This document shows positions 25,449 through 34,434 of a stretch of 64,000 nucleotides of DNA, in pieces. The notes beneath the pieces were generated by a model. It did not search any database. It saw nothing but the letters and a program-made list of their open reading frames with translations, and had not been told where the DNA came from. The position numbers and the translations under genes were made by a program. How positions within the stretch are numbered: position 1 is the stretch's first letter; each line of letters starts with the position of its first letter. The DNA lies in the NCBI RefSeq assembly GCF_019431375.1, contig NZ_CP080267.1:2545933-2609932 (forward strand), in the 5' to 3' direction. Origin of the DNA: Alcanivorax sp. Lineage in GTDB: Bacteria; Pseudomonadota; Gammaproteobacteria; Pseudomonadales; Alcanivoracaceae.

Positions 25449-26510
25449 CTAGGCCGCGCCGCTGCGCCTCAGGTAGCCCCCGGCCACCCGCTCCACCCAG
25501 CCTTCCAGTTCCAGCTCGGAGAGCTGCCCGGCCAGCTCAGTGATCGGCAGGCCGGTGCGTTCCTGTAGCGCGTCCAGGGAATTGAGACCACTGGTCAGAT
25601 GCCTGAGCAACCCGGGCAGGTCCGGCTCATTGACGCCAGCGGCTTCCACACTGCGCCGGAAGTCACCGAAAGCATGGAAAATGTCCTCGCGGGATTCCAG
25701 CCAGCTGGCGCCGTCACGCAACAGCTGGTGACAGCCTTTGCTCAGGGGGTTGTGGATACTGCCTGGAATGGCGAACACCTCACGCCCTTGCGCCAAGGCT
25801 GTGCGCGCGGTGATCAGCGACCCGCTCTTGATGGCCGCCTCCACCACGATGGTGCCCAGGCTCAAGCCGCTGATCACCCGGTTACGCTGGGGAAACTGGG
25901 CAGGTAACGGCGGCGCGCCAGGGGCGAATTCCGTGACCAGGGCGCCGCCGGCCTCCACGATCTGCCCGGCCAGAACCGCATTGCGAGGCGGGTAGATACG
26001 ATCCGGTCCGCTGCCCAGGACAGCGACGGTACGCCCAGCACTGATCGCGCCCCGGTGCGCGGCCGCATCCACCCCCAGGGCCAGACCACTGACGATAACA
26101 AACCCACTGCCGGCCAGATCCCGGGCAAAGCGGCGGCTGTTATCCAGTCCGTCCGCCGAGGCGTTGCGCGCGCCGACGATGGCCAGACCGGGCGCATTGA
26201 GCGCTTCCAGGCTGCCACGCACCGCCAACACCCCGGGGGCATCCGCGATCTGGGCCAGCAGGGAGGGGTAGCCCGCATCACCGAGCGCCAGCCAGCGCCA
26301 TCCCTGCTCGCGCAGGTGCTCGTAATGGACTGTCAGCGACCCGGTATTGTCCAGCAGCTTGCGACGCTCTTTCAGGCCAGCCGGCAACAGGGGCAGAAAA
26401 TCGGCCAGCGCAGTGCGGTCGATGGATTGCTGTTTCAGGGCGCGGCCCAGGGCCGCAGATGACGGGGAAAACAACGCCTGCAATAGCAGGCGTTTGTATT
26501 GTCCGTCCAT
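25449..26510 (-). CDS. dprA: DNA-processing protein DprA
   Basis: DprA protects incoming single-stranded DNA and loads RecA during natural transformation. The 353-residue protein has a SAM-like N-terminal region, then the Rossmann-like core with AIVGARNASADGLDNSRRFA near 113, VSGLALGVDAAAHRGAI near 145 (GxAxGID-type), AVLGSGPDRIYPPRN near 172, and SGLSLGTIVVEAAIKSGSLITA near 220. A DprA winged-helix end (residues 300-350) is present. GGAGGTG precedes the ATG. With pilT/pilU also in the window this fits a competence-capable organism, but that is inference. Confidence 0.95.
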   Translation of the reverse strand: MDGQYKRLLLQALFSPSSAALGRALKQQSIDRTALADFLPLLPAGLKERRKLLDNTGSLTVHYEHLREQGWRWLALGDAGYPSLLAQIADAPGVLAVRGSLEALNAPGLAIVGARNASADGLDNSRRFARDLAGSGFVIVSGLALGVDAAAHRGAISAGRTVAVLGSGPDRIYPPRNAVLAGQIVEAGGALVTEFAPGAPPLPAQFPQRNRVISGLSLGTIVVEAAIKSGSLITARTALAQGREVFAIPGSIHNPLSKGCHQLLRDGASWLESREDIFHAFGDFRRSVEAAGVNEPDLPGLLRHLTSGLNSLDALQERTGLPITELAGQLSELELEGWVERVAGGYLRRSGAA

Positions 26511-26588
26511 CGCCCACCTCCTTGTGTGCGTTTGACGGGTTGTAGGGAGTCGCAGCCCCGGCGGTGAGCGCTACCGCAATTTACTCAA

Positions 26589-27662
26589 TCAGTAGCTACC
26601 CGCCGGACTTTCGGCGACATCATGCATATAAATAGGCCGCAGGGACTCCATGATCAAGCCATAGCTGACCTTGTCGAAGACACGGAAAATCACCATGGAG
26701 CCGGTTCTTTCCCGGGGCAACTGTACCTTGTCACCACGCTGGCGATCACGAACCACCTCACCCTGGCCGAACACATCCAGTACGTTACCGACTTCCAGAC
26801 CATCACGCTCGCCCTTGTTGATCACCACAACATCGTTACGGGCCACACTGTTGATGCGGTCAAAGAAACGGATCACCTTGGCTTCGATCTTGGTATCCGG
26901 CGCTGATGGGTAAAGCACGGAGCGTACCCGGCGATCTTCGGTGGAGAACAGCCGATCATCAATACGCAGATCTTCATTGGACTTGGTCACCCGCAGGGTC
27001 ACCATGTCTTCTTCATGGCCAGCCACACGGCCCAGACCAATCTGGCGGGCTTCATAGCCCAGTATTTCATTAGTATCCGGGTCAACGTATTGCTCACCGG
27101 TGCGGTAGATACCGTAGCTCTGATCCAGATCTTCCCACTGGGTCAGGGGGTCCCGGGCATAAACGGTGTCACCTTCGCCGAAGATCACCCGGCGATCACG
27201 GCCCCCAACGACGTAGGGAGCCTCGGCAATCTCCTGGCGGCTGACCACCAGACCTTCCTTCAGATAGGCGGAAATGGCGCCAGCCGGAATCGCGGGGATC
27301 GCCTCGTCGTTGGCTATCTCACGCACTTTCGGCGTGAGCTTGACGGTCCCGTTGGGAAGCACTTTTTCTTCTACGCCACGCTTTACCGACAGGCGCGGCT
27401 CGCCATTCACATAGGTCAGGCGAATCTCATCACCGGGATAAATCAGATGGGGATTGCTGATCTCTTCATTGATCTGCCAGATCTCCGGCCATTGCCAGGG
27501 TTCTTCCAGAAAACGGGCGCTGATATCCCAGAGGGTGTCGCCGTTCTTGACGAAATACTTGCCGGGATGCCCCTCTTTGAGCATGACCTGGGCAGCCGCC
27601 AGACCGGATAAAGACACTAACAGCCCGAAGGCCAGGGCGCGCTGGACCGATTTCATCATCAT
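26589..27662 (-). CDS. exported LysM-domain protein
   Basis: The 357-residue product starts MMMKSVQRALAFGLLVSLSG with a signal peptide (cleavage near LAAA-Q, residue 24-25) and a LysM domain around residues 35-85 (KYFVKNGDTLWDISARFLEE, then NPHLIYPGDEIRL). The remainder is beta-rich with no recognised catalytic motif. LysM binds peptidoglycan. It lies divergent from def, next to dprA, a standard arrangement in gammaproteobacteria. Three tandem ATG codons occur at 27662, 27659 and 27656; AAGGAATCC precedes the first. The open frame upstream of 27662 is not coding-like. Confidence 0.85.
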   Translation of the reverse strand: MMMKSVQRALAFGLLVSLSGLAAAQVMLKEGHPGKYFVKNGDTLWDISARFLEEPWQWPEIWQINEEISNPHLIYPGDEIRLTYVNGEPRLSVKRGVEEKVLPNGTVKLTPKVREIANDEAIPAIPAGAISAYLKEGLVVSRQEIAEAPYVVGGRDRRVIFGEGDTVYARDPLTQWEDLDQSYGIYRTGEQYVDPDTNEILGYEARQIGLGRVAGHEEDMVTLRVTKSNEDLRIDDRLFSTEDRRVRSVLYPSAPDTKIEAKVIRFFDRINSVARNDVVVINKGERDGLEVGNVLDVFGQGEVVRDRQRGDKVQLPRERTGSMVIFRVFDKVSYGLIMESLRPIYMHDVAESPAGSY

Positions 27663-27807
27663 CGGATTCCTTTTATCATTATTGGACTCATCCCCAAGAG
27701 CTGCCGTGGACCGGTTTTTACGGACACGGTTTCTTTTGGATATTAGCAATGCGATCATATATTTAGCAACCGAAATTCGAGTGCTATCGCAACTTCCGAG
27801 AAGGTAC

Positions 27808-28314
27808 ATGGCCAAACTGGAAATACTGGAATTCCCTGACCCCCGACTACGCACGGTAGCAAAGCCGGTGGAAAAGGTGGATGACGAGCTTCGCAAACTG
27901 ATCGACGACATGTTCGAAACCATGTACGCCGCCCCCGGAATCGGCCTGGCGGCCACCCAGGTGAACGTGCATCAGCGGCTGATCGTGATGGACCTGTCCG
28001 AGGACCAGTCCCAGCCCCGGGTATTCATCAACCCGGAGATCACCCCACTCACCGACGATGTGGCCCCTTACGAAGAGGGCTGCCTGTCGGTACCCGGCTT
28101 CTACGAGAAGGTGCAGCGTCCGGCCCGGGTTCGCATCAAGGCCCTGGACCGGGACGGCAACGAATTCGAGGAAGAGGCCGACGAACTGCTAGCCACCTGC
28201 ATCCAGCACGAGATCGACCACCTGGACGGCAAGCTGTTTGTGGACTACGTGTCCCGGCTCAAGCGCGACCGCATCAAGAAGAAGCTGGAAAAGATTCACC
28301 GCCAACAGGCTTGA
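27808..28314 (+). CDS. def: peptide deformylase
   Basis: Def removes the formyl group from nascent N-termini. The 168-residue protein has the three motifs: GIGLAATQV (motif I) near residue 43, EEGCLSVPG (motif II, with metal-binding Cys) near 87, and QHEIDHLDG (motif III, HExxH) near 131. The ATG at 27808 follows AAGGTAC and gives the family start MAKLEILEFPDPRLR. It is first in the def-fmt-rsmB-trkA-trkH run and divergent from the LysM gene. Confidence 0.96.
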   Translation: MAKLEILEFPDPRLRTVAKPVEKVDDELRKLIDDMFETMYAAPGIGLAATQVNVHQRLIVMDLSEDQSQPRVFINPEITPLTDDVAPYEEGCLSVPGFYEKVQRPARVRIKALDRDGNEFEEEADELLATCIQHEIDHLDGKLFVDYVSRLKRDRIKKKLEKIHRQQA

Positions 28315-28319
28315 AACAG

Positions 28320-28475
28320 CGACTAGCCTCGAGCTTCCAGCTACAAGGCGCGATCGCACTCTTTCATTTCTTCTTGAGACGGTGCTCGCGCCCAACCATG
28401 AAGCGCGGGCTGACCGGTAACGGGATGGCACACACCATTACCGCGTCGCGACTAGAAGCTCGTAGCTCGCCACTA
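28320..28475. repeat. intergenic inverted repeat, AGCTCG-word arms
   Basis: Arms at 28320-28352 (CGACTAGCCTCGAGCTTCCA) and 28442-28475 (CGCGACTAGAAGCTCGTAGC) are complementary through CGAGCTTC/TAG words. The centre contains AAGCGCGGGC. It separates def from fmt and ends about 20 bases before the fmt start, so it forms part of the fmt leader. Confidence 0.65.
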
Positions 28476-28495
28476 TCAATCATCAGAGGTTAACC

Positions 28496-29464
28496 TTGAA
28501 ACCCTTACGCCTTGCCTTCGCCGGCACCCCGGATTTCGCCGCCGCCAGCCTGCAAGCGGTTCTGGACAGCGACCATGACGTGGTTGCCGTACTTACCCAG
28601 CCGGACCGGGCCGCCGGGCGCGGCAAGAAAGTGCAGCAGAGCCCGGTGAAGGTACTGGCCGAAAGCCGCGGCATTCCGGTACTGCAACCGGAAAACCTGA
28701 AGGGCGACGAGATCCGCCAACAGCTGCGCGACCTGAACCTGGATGTCCTGGTGGTGGTGGCCTATGGCCTGATCATTCCCCAGGCAGTGCTGGATATTCC
28801 CCGCCTGGGCTGCCTCAACGTGCACGGCTCCCTGTTGCCCCGTTGGCGCGGTGCGGCCCCCATCCAGCGCGCCATCACCATGGGCGATACCGAAACCGGG
28901 AACACCATCATGCAGATGGAAGCGGGCCTGGACACCGGCCCCATGTTGCTCAGCGAAAGCCTGCCCATTGGCGATAGCGAAACCGGTGGCGAGCTGCACG
29001 ACCGACTGGCCGCCCAGGGCGCCCGCTTGCTGGTAACGGTACTGAACGATCTGGAGCAGTATCTTGCCAACGCCACGCCGCAACCGGACGACGGCGTCAC
29101 CTACGCTCACAAACTGAGCAAGGCGGAAGCGCGGCTGGACTTCCGCCTGCCCACCCGCGCCCTCTACAACCGCATTCGCGCCTTCAATCCCTTTCCGGTG
29201 AGCTGGGTACCGCTGAACGGCCAGCCCATGCGTATCTGGAAAGCCCGCGAAAGCCTGAAGCCCGGCCAGGATAGCGATGAGCCCGGCCATATTCTCGACG
29301 TGGACGACAGCGGCATCCATGTGGCCACCGGCGATGGCATCCTGATTCTTGAAGAACTGCAATTGCCCGGCAAGCGTCGCATGGCCGTGGCCGACCTGCT
29401 TCGTGGCAACCCTGCCTTGTTCCAGGTAGGCGAACCGCTGGGTGACTCCATTGACAATGTCTGA
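28496..29464 (+). CDS. fmt: methionyl-tRNA formyltransferase
   Basis: Fmt formylates initiator Met-tRNA. The 322-residue protein starts with TTG (AGAGGTTAACC before it), giving MKPLRLAFAGTPDFAAASLQ; motif NVHGSLLPRWRGAAPIQRAI near residue 109 (active-site Asn/His) and GDTETGNTIMQMEAGLDTGP near 138 are diagnostic. The stop overlaps the rsmB start by 8 bases. The C-terminal OB-like domain is complete. Only the non-ATG start is unusual, and it lies just after a repeat element. Confidence 0.96.
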   Translation: MKPLRLAFAGTPDFAAASLQAVLDSDHDVVAVLTQPDRAAGRGKKVQQSPVKVLAESRGIPVLQPENLKGDEIRQQLRDLNLDVLVVVAYGLIIPQAVLDIPRLGCLNVHGSLLPRWRGAAPIQRAITMGDTETGNTIMQMEAGLDTGPMLLSESLPIGDSETGGELHDRLAAQGARLLVTVLNDLEQYLANATPQPDDGVTYAHKLSKAEARLDFRLPTRALYNRIRAFNPFPVSWVPLNGQPMRIWKARESLKPGQDSDEPGHILDVDDSGIHVATGDGILILEELQLPGKRRMAVADLLRGNPALFQVGEPLGDSIDNV

Positions 29465-30758
29465 CCCTCGCCTGACCGCGGTACGCGTCCTCAACAGGGT
29501 GCTGCCCGGCAAAGGCGACGGGGAAAGCCTGCGCGAAGTGCTGCGCGACTTTCCCCTGCAGGGCGCCGACGGCGGCCTGATGCGCGATATCTGCTTCGGC
29601 GTCTGCCGCCACCTGCGCCCCCTCAACCACTGGCTCAACCAGCAGCTGGGCAAGCCCCTCAAGGCCAGCGCCCAGCCGGTGCGACTGGCGTTACTCGCCG
29701 GGCTCTACGAACTGTGGTTCAGCGAACGCCCGGCCCACGCCATCGTCAACGCCTACCCGCAACTGTGCCGCAAACTGAAAGCCCCCTGGGCCGCCGGGCT
29801 CAGCAACGCCATTCTGCGCAAGGCCAGCCAGCTCACACTGGACCAGGCCGTTGCCGACGCCAGCCCCAATATCCGCCTCAGCCTGCCGGACTGGCTGTTC
29901 AAGCGCTGGCAACAGGACTGGCCCACCGACGCAGAGACAATGGCCCAGGCCAACCTGCAAACACCGCCCTTCACCCTGCGGGTCAATCGTCGCCAACAGC
30001 AACGGGCCGGCGCCATTGCCGCCCTGGGTGACGGCGCCCGTCCCGGCGAACTGTCCCCCTGGAGCATCTACCTGAGCCCGGCGCGGCCGGTATTCCAGCT
30101 GCCCGGCTTTGAACAGGGTGCCCTGTCGGTGCAGGACGAAGCCGCCCAGTTACCCGCTGAAGTGCTGCAGTGCCCGCCCACCGGCCGCATCCTGGATGCT
30201 TGTGCCGCCCCCGGCGGCAAGACCGGCCAGCTCTGCGAGAAATTCCCCGATGCCGACGTGGTCGCCCTGGAGCTGGAAGGCAAGCGGCTGGCGCGCATCC
30301 AGGAAAACCTGGCCCGCCTCGGGGCCGACATCACCCTGCTGCAGGGCGATGCCAGCAACCCCGAAGAGTGGTGGGACGGCACCCCCTTCGATGCCATCCT
30401 GCTGGACGCGCCCTGCTCCGCCACCGGCATCCTGCGCCGTCAGCCGGATGTAAAATGGCACCGCAAGGCGTCCGACATTCCCGCACTGGTTGATTTACAA
30501 GCGCGCATGCTGGATGCACTATGGCCGCTGCTCAAACCCGGCGGCATGCTGGTGTATGCCACCTGTTCGGTATTGCGGGACGAGAACGACCATCAGGTCA
30601 GCGCCTTCCTGCAACGCCAGCCACAGGCCCGGGATGTGACGCCACGGCCGGAAGGGGCCACAATGGTGAGCGCGGGATGGCAGCTGTTCCCGCAACATCA
30701 TGGGCCAGACGGTTTCTATCTGGCGTGTTTGCGCAAGGAATCGGGGGCGCTAGCGTAG
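29457..30758 (+). CDS. rsmB: 16S rRNA (cytosine-967-C5)-methyltransferase
   Basis: RsmB methylates C967 of 16S rRNA. The 433-residue protein has an N-terminal NusB-like domain and a C-terminal SAM methyltransferase: LDACAAPGGKTGQLCEKF near residue 244 (SAM motif I), ILLDAPCSATGILRRQPDVK near 315 (catalytic PCS), and VYATCSVLRDEN near 362 (TCS). The ATG at 29457 lies in the end of fmt, giving an overlap of 8 bases. The gene ends 3 bases before trkA, so co-transcription is likely. Confidence 0.95.
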   Translation: MSDPRLTAVRVLNRVLPGKGDGESLREVLRDFPLQGADGGLMRDICFGVCRHLRPLNHWLNQQLGKPLKASAQPVRLALLAGLYELWFSERPAHAIVNAYPQLCRKLKAPWAAGLSNAILRKASQLTLDQAVADASPNIRLSLPDWLFKRWQQDWPTDAETMAQANLQTPPFTLRVNRRQQQRAGAIAALGDGARPGELSPWSIYLSPARPVFQLPGFEQGALSVQDEAAQLPAEVLQCPPTGRILDACAAPGGKTGQLCEKFPDADVVALELEGKRLARIQENLARLGADITLLQGDASNPEEWWDGTPFDAILLDAPCSATGILRRQPDVKWHRKASDIPALVDLQARMLDALWPLLKPGGMLVYATCSVLRDENDHQVSAFLQRQPQARDVTPRPEGATMVSAGWQLFPQHHGPDGFYLACLRKESGALA

Positions 30759-30761
30759 TCC

Positions 30762-32138
30762 ATGAAGATCATTATTCTCGGTGCCGGCCAGGTGGGCGGC
30801 ACCCTGGCCGAGAACCTGGCCAACGAGCGCAACGACATCACCGTCATCGATACCGATGCGGAACGGCTGCGCGAACTGGGCGACCGCCTGGATATCGGCA
30901 CCGTGCGCGGCATGGGCTGTTACCCGGCGGTGCTCAAGGATGCCGGCGCCGAAGACGCTGACATGCTGATCGCGGTCACCAACTCTGACGAGGTGAACAT
31001 GATCGCCTGTCAGGTGGCCTACTCCCTGTTCCGCACTCCCTCGAAAATCGCCCGTATCCGTACCGCCCACTACACCAGCCGGGCGGACAAGCTGTTCAAC
31101 GAAAACGCCCTGCCCATCGATGTGATCATCAGCCCGGAGCAGGTGGTCACCGACTATATCAAGCGGCTTATTGAGCACCCCGGCGCCCTGCAGGTGGTGA
31201 ATTTTGCCGGTGGCCGGGTGCAGCTGGTCGCCGTGCGCGCCTATTACGGCGGGCCGCTGGTGGGCAACGAGCTGCGCGAACTGCGCAAGCACATGCCCAA
31301 TGTGGACACCCGGGTTGCCGCCATCTTCCGCCGGGGCCGCCCCATCATTCCGGAAGGCAACACGGTGATCGAAGCGGACGACGAGGTTTTCTTCATCGCC
31401 GCCAAGAACGATATCCGTGCGGTGATGAGCGAGCTGCGCCGTCTGGAACATAACTACAAGCGCGTCCTCATTGCCGGCGGCGGCAACATCGGCTATCGGC
31501 TCGCCAAGAGCATCCAGCACCGTTATAACGTGAAGGTCCTCGAGCGCAGCCCCGGCCGCGCGGAATGGCTGGGCGAGAAACTGCACCAGACGGTGGTACT
31601 GCAGGGTCTGGCCACGGACCGGGACGAACTGCTCAAGGCCAACATCGAAAACACCGACGTGTTCTGCGCTCTCACCAACGACGACGAGGCCAACATCATG
31701 GCCTCCCTGCTGGCCAAACGGCTGGGCGCGCGTAAGGTGATGACACTGATTTCCAACCCGGCCTATGTGGATCTGGTGCAGGGCCACGATATCGACATCG
31801 CCATCTCGCCCCAGCAATCCACCATCGGCAGCCTGCTCAGCCATGTGCGGCGTGGCGATGTGGTCAACGTCTACTCCCTGCGTCGGGGGGCGGCGGAAGC
31901 CATCGAGGCGATCGCCCACGGGGACAGCAAATCCTCGAAAGTGGTGGGCCGCGCCATCGAGGACATCGACCTGCCGGAAGGCACCACCATCGGCGCAATT
32001 GTGCGCGGCGAAAAGGTGCTGATTGCCCACGATGATGTGGTCATCGAACCGGACGACCACGTGATCCTGTTCCTGATCGACAAACGCCGCACCCGGGACG
32101 TGGAAAAACTGTTCCAGGTCGGGTTTACCTTTTTTTAG
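30762..32138 (+). CDS. trkA: Trk potassium-uptake regulatory subunit TrkA
   Basis: TrkA is the cytoplasmic NAD-binding gating protein of the Trk potassium channel. The 458-residue protein has two RCK units: GAGQVGGTLAENLA near residue 6 and AGGGNIGYRLAKSIQHRYNV near 240, each with a GxGxxG dinucleotide fold, and TrkA-C domains near 140-230 and 370-455. It follows rsmB directly. The C-terminal partner gene trkH follows after a 150-base gap containing an inverted repeat. Confidence 0.96.
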   Translation: MKIIILGAGQVGGTLAENLANERNDITVIDTDAERLRELGDRLDIGTVRGMGCYPAVLKDAGAEDADMLIAVTNSDEVNMIACQVAYSLFRTPSKIARIRTAHYTSRADKLFNENALPIDVIISPEQVVTDYIKRLIEHPGALQVVNFAGGRVQLVAVRAYYGGPLVGNELRELRKHMPNVDTRVAAIFRRGRPIIPEGNTVIEADDEVFFIAAKNDIRAVMSELRRLEHNYKRVLIAGGGNIGYRLAKSIQHRYNVKVLERSPGRAEWLGEKLHQTVVLQGLATDRDELLKANIENTDVFCALTNDDEANIMASLLAKRLGARKVMTLISNPAYVDLVQGHDIDIAISPQQSTIGSLLSHVRRGDVVNVYSLRRGAAEAIEAIAHGDSKSSKVVGRAIEDIDLPEGTTIGAIVRGEKVLIAHDDVVIEPDDHVILFLIDKRRTRDVEKLFQVGFTFF

Positions 32139-32188
32139 GGCATTCTATGACGGCTGGAGCAGCGGGATTCATGGCAGTTTCGTTAAAG

Positions 32189-32283
32189 GGGTCGGACGTC
32201 AGACGTCGGACGACGGACGCCTTTAAACCCTGCCCGCGCATAGATGTTTTAGCGTCCGACTTCAGACGTCCGACCTCCGACCC
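32189..32283. repeat. intergenic inverted repeat, GTCGGACGTC-word arms
   Basis: Arms at 32189-32220 (GGGTCGGACGTCAGACGTCG...) and 32252-32283 are complementary at most positions. They repeat the word GTCGGAC/GACGTC. The 31-base centre has CTGCCCGCGC. The element lies between trkA and trkH, ending 12 bases before the trkH ATG, so the arm occupies the expected ribosome-binding region. Confidence 0.75.
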
Positions 32284-32295
32284 GGCCCTTTAATC

Positions 32296-33747
32296 ATGCA
32301 TTTTGCACTGATCTCGAAAATTCTCGGCCTGCTACTGGTGGTGTTCAGCTTCACCATGATGCCGCCGGTGGCCGTATCCTACTGGTACCAGGAAGGCAGC
32401 GAAGGCCCCTTCCTGGTGTCATTCGTGATCACCCTGCTGCTAGGCCTTGCGCTCTGGCTTCCCTTCTTCAAGCACAAGGAAGAACTGCAGACCCGCGACG
32501 GCTTCCTGGTGGTGACCCTGTTCTGGTCCGTGCTGGGCGTTATCGGGGCCTTGCCGCTGTATATCAGCAACGACGTGCCGGTGGGCTTTACCGATGCGGT
32601 GTTCGAATCCGTTTCCGGGTTGACCACCACCGGCGCCACCATCCTCTCCGGCATTGATTTTCTGCCCAAATCCATTCTCTTCTACCGCCAGCAGCTGCAA
32701 TGGCTGGGTGGCATGGGCGTGGTGGTACTGGCGGTAGCGATTCTGCCCATGCTCGGCATCGGTGGCATGCAGCTCTACAAGGCGGAAATTCCCGGCCCCA
32801 TGAAAGATGCCAAACTCACTCCACGCATCGCCGAAACCGCCAAGGCCCTGTGGCTGCTCTATCTGTTTATCACCGTCGCCTGTGCCGTGCTTTACTGGGC
32901 CGCGGGGATGACCATTTTCGATGCCATCTGTCACAGCTTCAGCACCGTAGCCACCGGCGGTTTCTCCACCCACGACGCCTCCATGGCCTATTGGGACAAC
33001 CCCTGGATAGACTGGACCGCCACCCTTTTCATTCTTATCGGTGGTGTCAACTTTGCCCTACACTTTGCCGTCTGGCGGGGCCGCTCATTGATAGCCTATA
33101 TTCAGGATCCGGAATTTCGTTTTTTCATGAGCCTTTTTCTGCTCTACACCGGACTGATTACCGTGGGCCTGCTGGCCTTCGAGGTGGATGTGACCGCCGA
33201 TGATGCGCTGCGCCACTCCGCTTTCCAGGTGGCGTCGTTCAGTACTGGCACCGGACTCACCAGCACCAACGCCGCCGCCTGGCCGGGCTTTATTCCCTAC
33301 CTGCTGATCTTCACCAGTTTCATCGGCGGCTGCGCCGGTTCCACCGGTGGCGGCATGAAGGCAGTGCGAGCCGCGCTGGTGTTCCACCACAGCGTGCGCG
33401 AGCTGCGGCGACTGATTTACCCCAACGGTATGTTTGCCCTGCGCTTTGGCCGCCACTCGGTTCCGGATCGGGTATTACAGGCAGTCTGGGGGTTCGTGGG
33501 GGTTTATATCACCCTATCGGTTATCTTCACCCTGCTGTTCACTATGACCGGCATGGACCTGACCACGGCCGTCAGTGCTGTGGCCGCCAGCCTCAATAAC
33601 CTGGGCGTAGGGATCGGCCAGGTTGGCGGTGGCTTCGCCAACATCACCGACAGCGCCAAATGGATGATGACCGTGCTGATGGTGGCTGGGCGGCTGGAAG
33701 TCTTTACCTTGCTGGTGCTGTTTACGCCCATGTTCTGGCGACAGTAA
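32296..33747 (+). CDS. trkH: Trk potassium-uptake channel TrkH/TrkI
   Basis: The 483-residue inner-membrane protein imports potassium. It has about ten hydrophobic segments and four P-loops, with SVSGLTTTGATIL near residue 107, SFSTVATGGFSTHD near 214, SFSTGTGLTSTNAAAWPG near 315 and SLNNLGVGIGQVG near 432, each with a filter-type TTG/GFS/G motif of the TrkH family. It acts with TrkA encoded upstream. The ribosome-binding site is poor because an inverted repeat arm occupies the leader. Confidence 0.95.
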   Translation: MHFALISKILGLLLVVFSFTMMPPVAVSYWYQEGSEGPFLVSFVITLLLGLALWLPFFKHKEELQTRDGFLVVTLFWSVLGVIGALPLYISNDVPVGFTDAVFESVSGLTTTGATILSGIDFLPKSILFYRQQLQWLGGMGVVVLAVAILPMLGIGGMQLYKAEIPGPMKDAKLTPRIAETAKALWLLYLFITVACAVLYWAAGMTIFDAICHSFSTVATGGFSTHDASMAYWDNPWIDWTATLFILIGGVNFALHFAVWRGRSLIAYIQDPEFRFFMSLFLLYTGLITVGLLAFEVDVTADDALRHSAFQVASFSTGTGLTSTNAAAWPGFIPYLLIFTSFIGGCAGSTGGGMKAVRAALVFHHSVRELRRLIYPNGMFALRFGRHSVPDRVLQAVWGFVGVYITLSVIFTLLFTMTGMDLTTAVSAVAASLNNLGVGIGQVGGGFANITDSAKWMMTVLMVAGRLEVFTLLVLFTPMFWRQ

Positions 33748-33843
33748 AAAGCAGTTAAGAGTTAACAGTGAATAGTTAATAGTTGCGCGGGGGATGCCCT
33801 GCCAACGGATAGGCCGTGCCCGCGCCAACAAGAAGGAAACCGC

Positions 33844-34356
33844 ATGGACCATGCATGCAAGGCATCAATAAATGGAGAGCATGTGCTCGGGAAAATCGAA
33901 GAATGGATTCATCAGGTTAACGCCTCCCACGAGTCAGTTCGTCAGTCATGCTCTGCCTTTCAGCGTGAGTTTGAAGGCTTCTATTCTTTAGCTTTTCTCG
34001 ACACTGCTTTCTTCGTTGTCACCGACAACATTCCCAAACCGGACTTTCCAGAATTGCGCGCAGCTGGCTTGGGGGACTTTATTGATATGGACGTGGACGG
34101 AATTACCTACAACAACACCTATTATGTGAGGAGAGGGTCCGCGCAATCTTTACGCCTTCATTTTCACGAACTAGTACATGTAGCCCAGTGGAGAGAGCTT
34201 GGTGTTCCCGGCTTCATCACCCGCTACATCCAGGAAATTCAGCAATTCCAATACAACGGGGCTCCACTGGAAATAATGGCTTATTCCCTAGACGGCCACT
34301 ACCAGGCCGGAGGTCAGAGTCTGAACATAGAACAATTCGTGCAAAGAAACCTTTAA
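33844..34356 (+). CDS. small zincin-like protein (HExxH)
   Basis: The 170-residue protein contains LRLHFHELVHVAQWRELGVPG near residue 102-122: HELVH is a metallopeptidase-type zinc motif, and LEIMAYSLDGH about 35 residues later could supply the third glutamate ligand. No signal peptide or transmembrane helix is seen, so it would act in the cytoplasm. I do not recognise a named family. The AT-richer codon use and the flanking repeat arms set it apart from its neighbours, and it has its own terminator. RBS AAGGAAACCGC precedes the ATG. Enzymatic activity is inferred only from the motif. Confidence 0.6.
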   Translation: MDHACKASINGEHVLGKIEEWIHQVNASHESVRQSCSAFQREFEGFYSLAFLDTAFFVVTDNIPKPDFPELRAAGLGDFIDMDVDGITYNNTYYVRRGSAQSLRLHFHELVHVAQWRELGVPGFITRYIQEIQQFQYNGAPLEIMAYSLDGHYQAGGQSLNIEQFVQRNL

Positions 34357-34373
34357 ATGACATCCAACCAAAA

Positions 34374-34400
34374 AAGCCCCGGCATTGCCGGGGCTTTCTT
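34374..34400 (+). terminator. Rho-independent terminator of the small zincin-like gene
   Basis: Stem AAGCCCCGGCA / TGCCGGGGCTT with a 1-2 base loop, followed by T-rich sequence, 18 bases after the stop. Confidence 0.85.
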
Positions 34401-34434
34401 GTTCTAGCTGTTAACTATTAACTGCTAACTGCTC

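Larger units (their letters stand above)
33750..34433. repeat. GTTAAC-word arms enclosing a gene
   Basis: A left arm at 33750-33784 (AGCAGTTAAGAGTTAACAGT) and a right arm at 34405-34433 (complement; AGCAGTTAGCAGTTAATAGT when read in reverse) flank the small gene at 33844. After the left arm a GC-rich CCGTGCCCGCGCCAA centre is found. The spacing between arms is about 620 bases, unlike the 15-110 bases in other copies, so this may be an element carrying cargo. The right arm ends 2 bases from the alkB2 stop. Confidence 0.65.
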
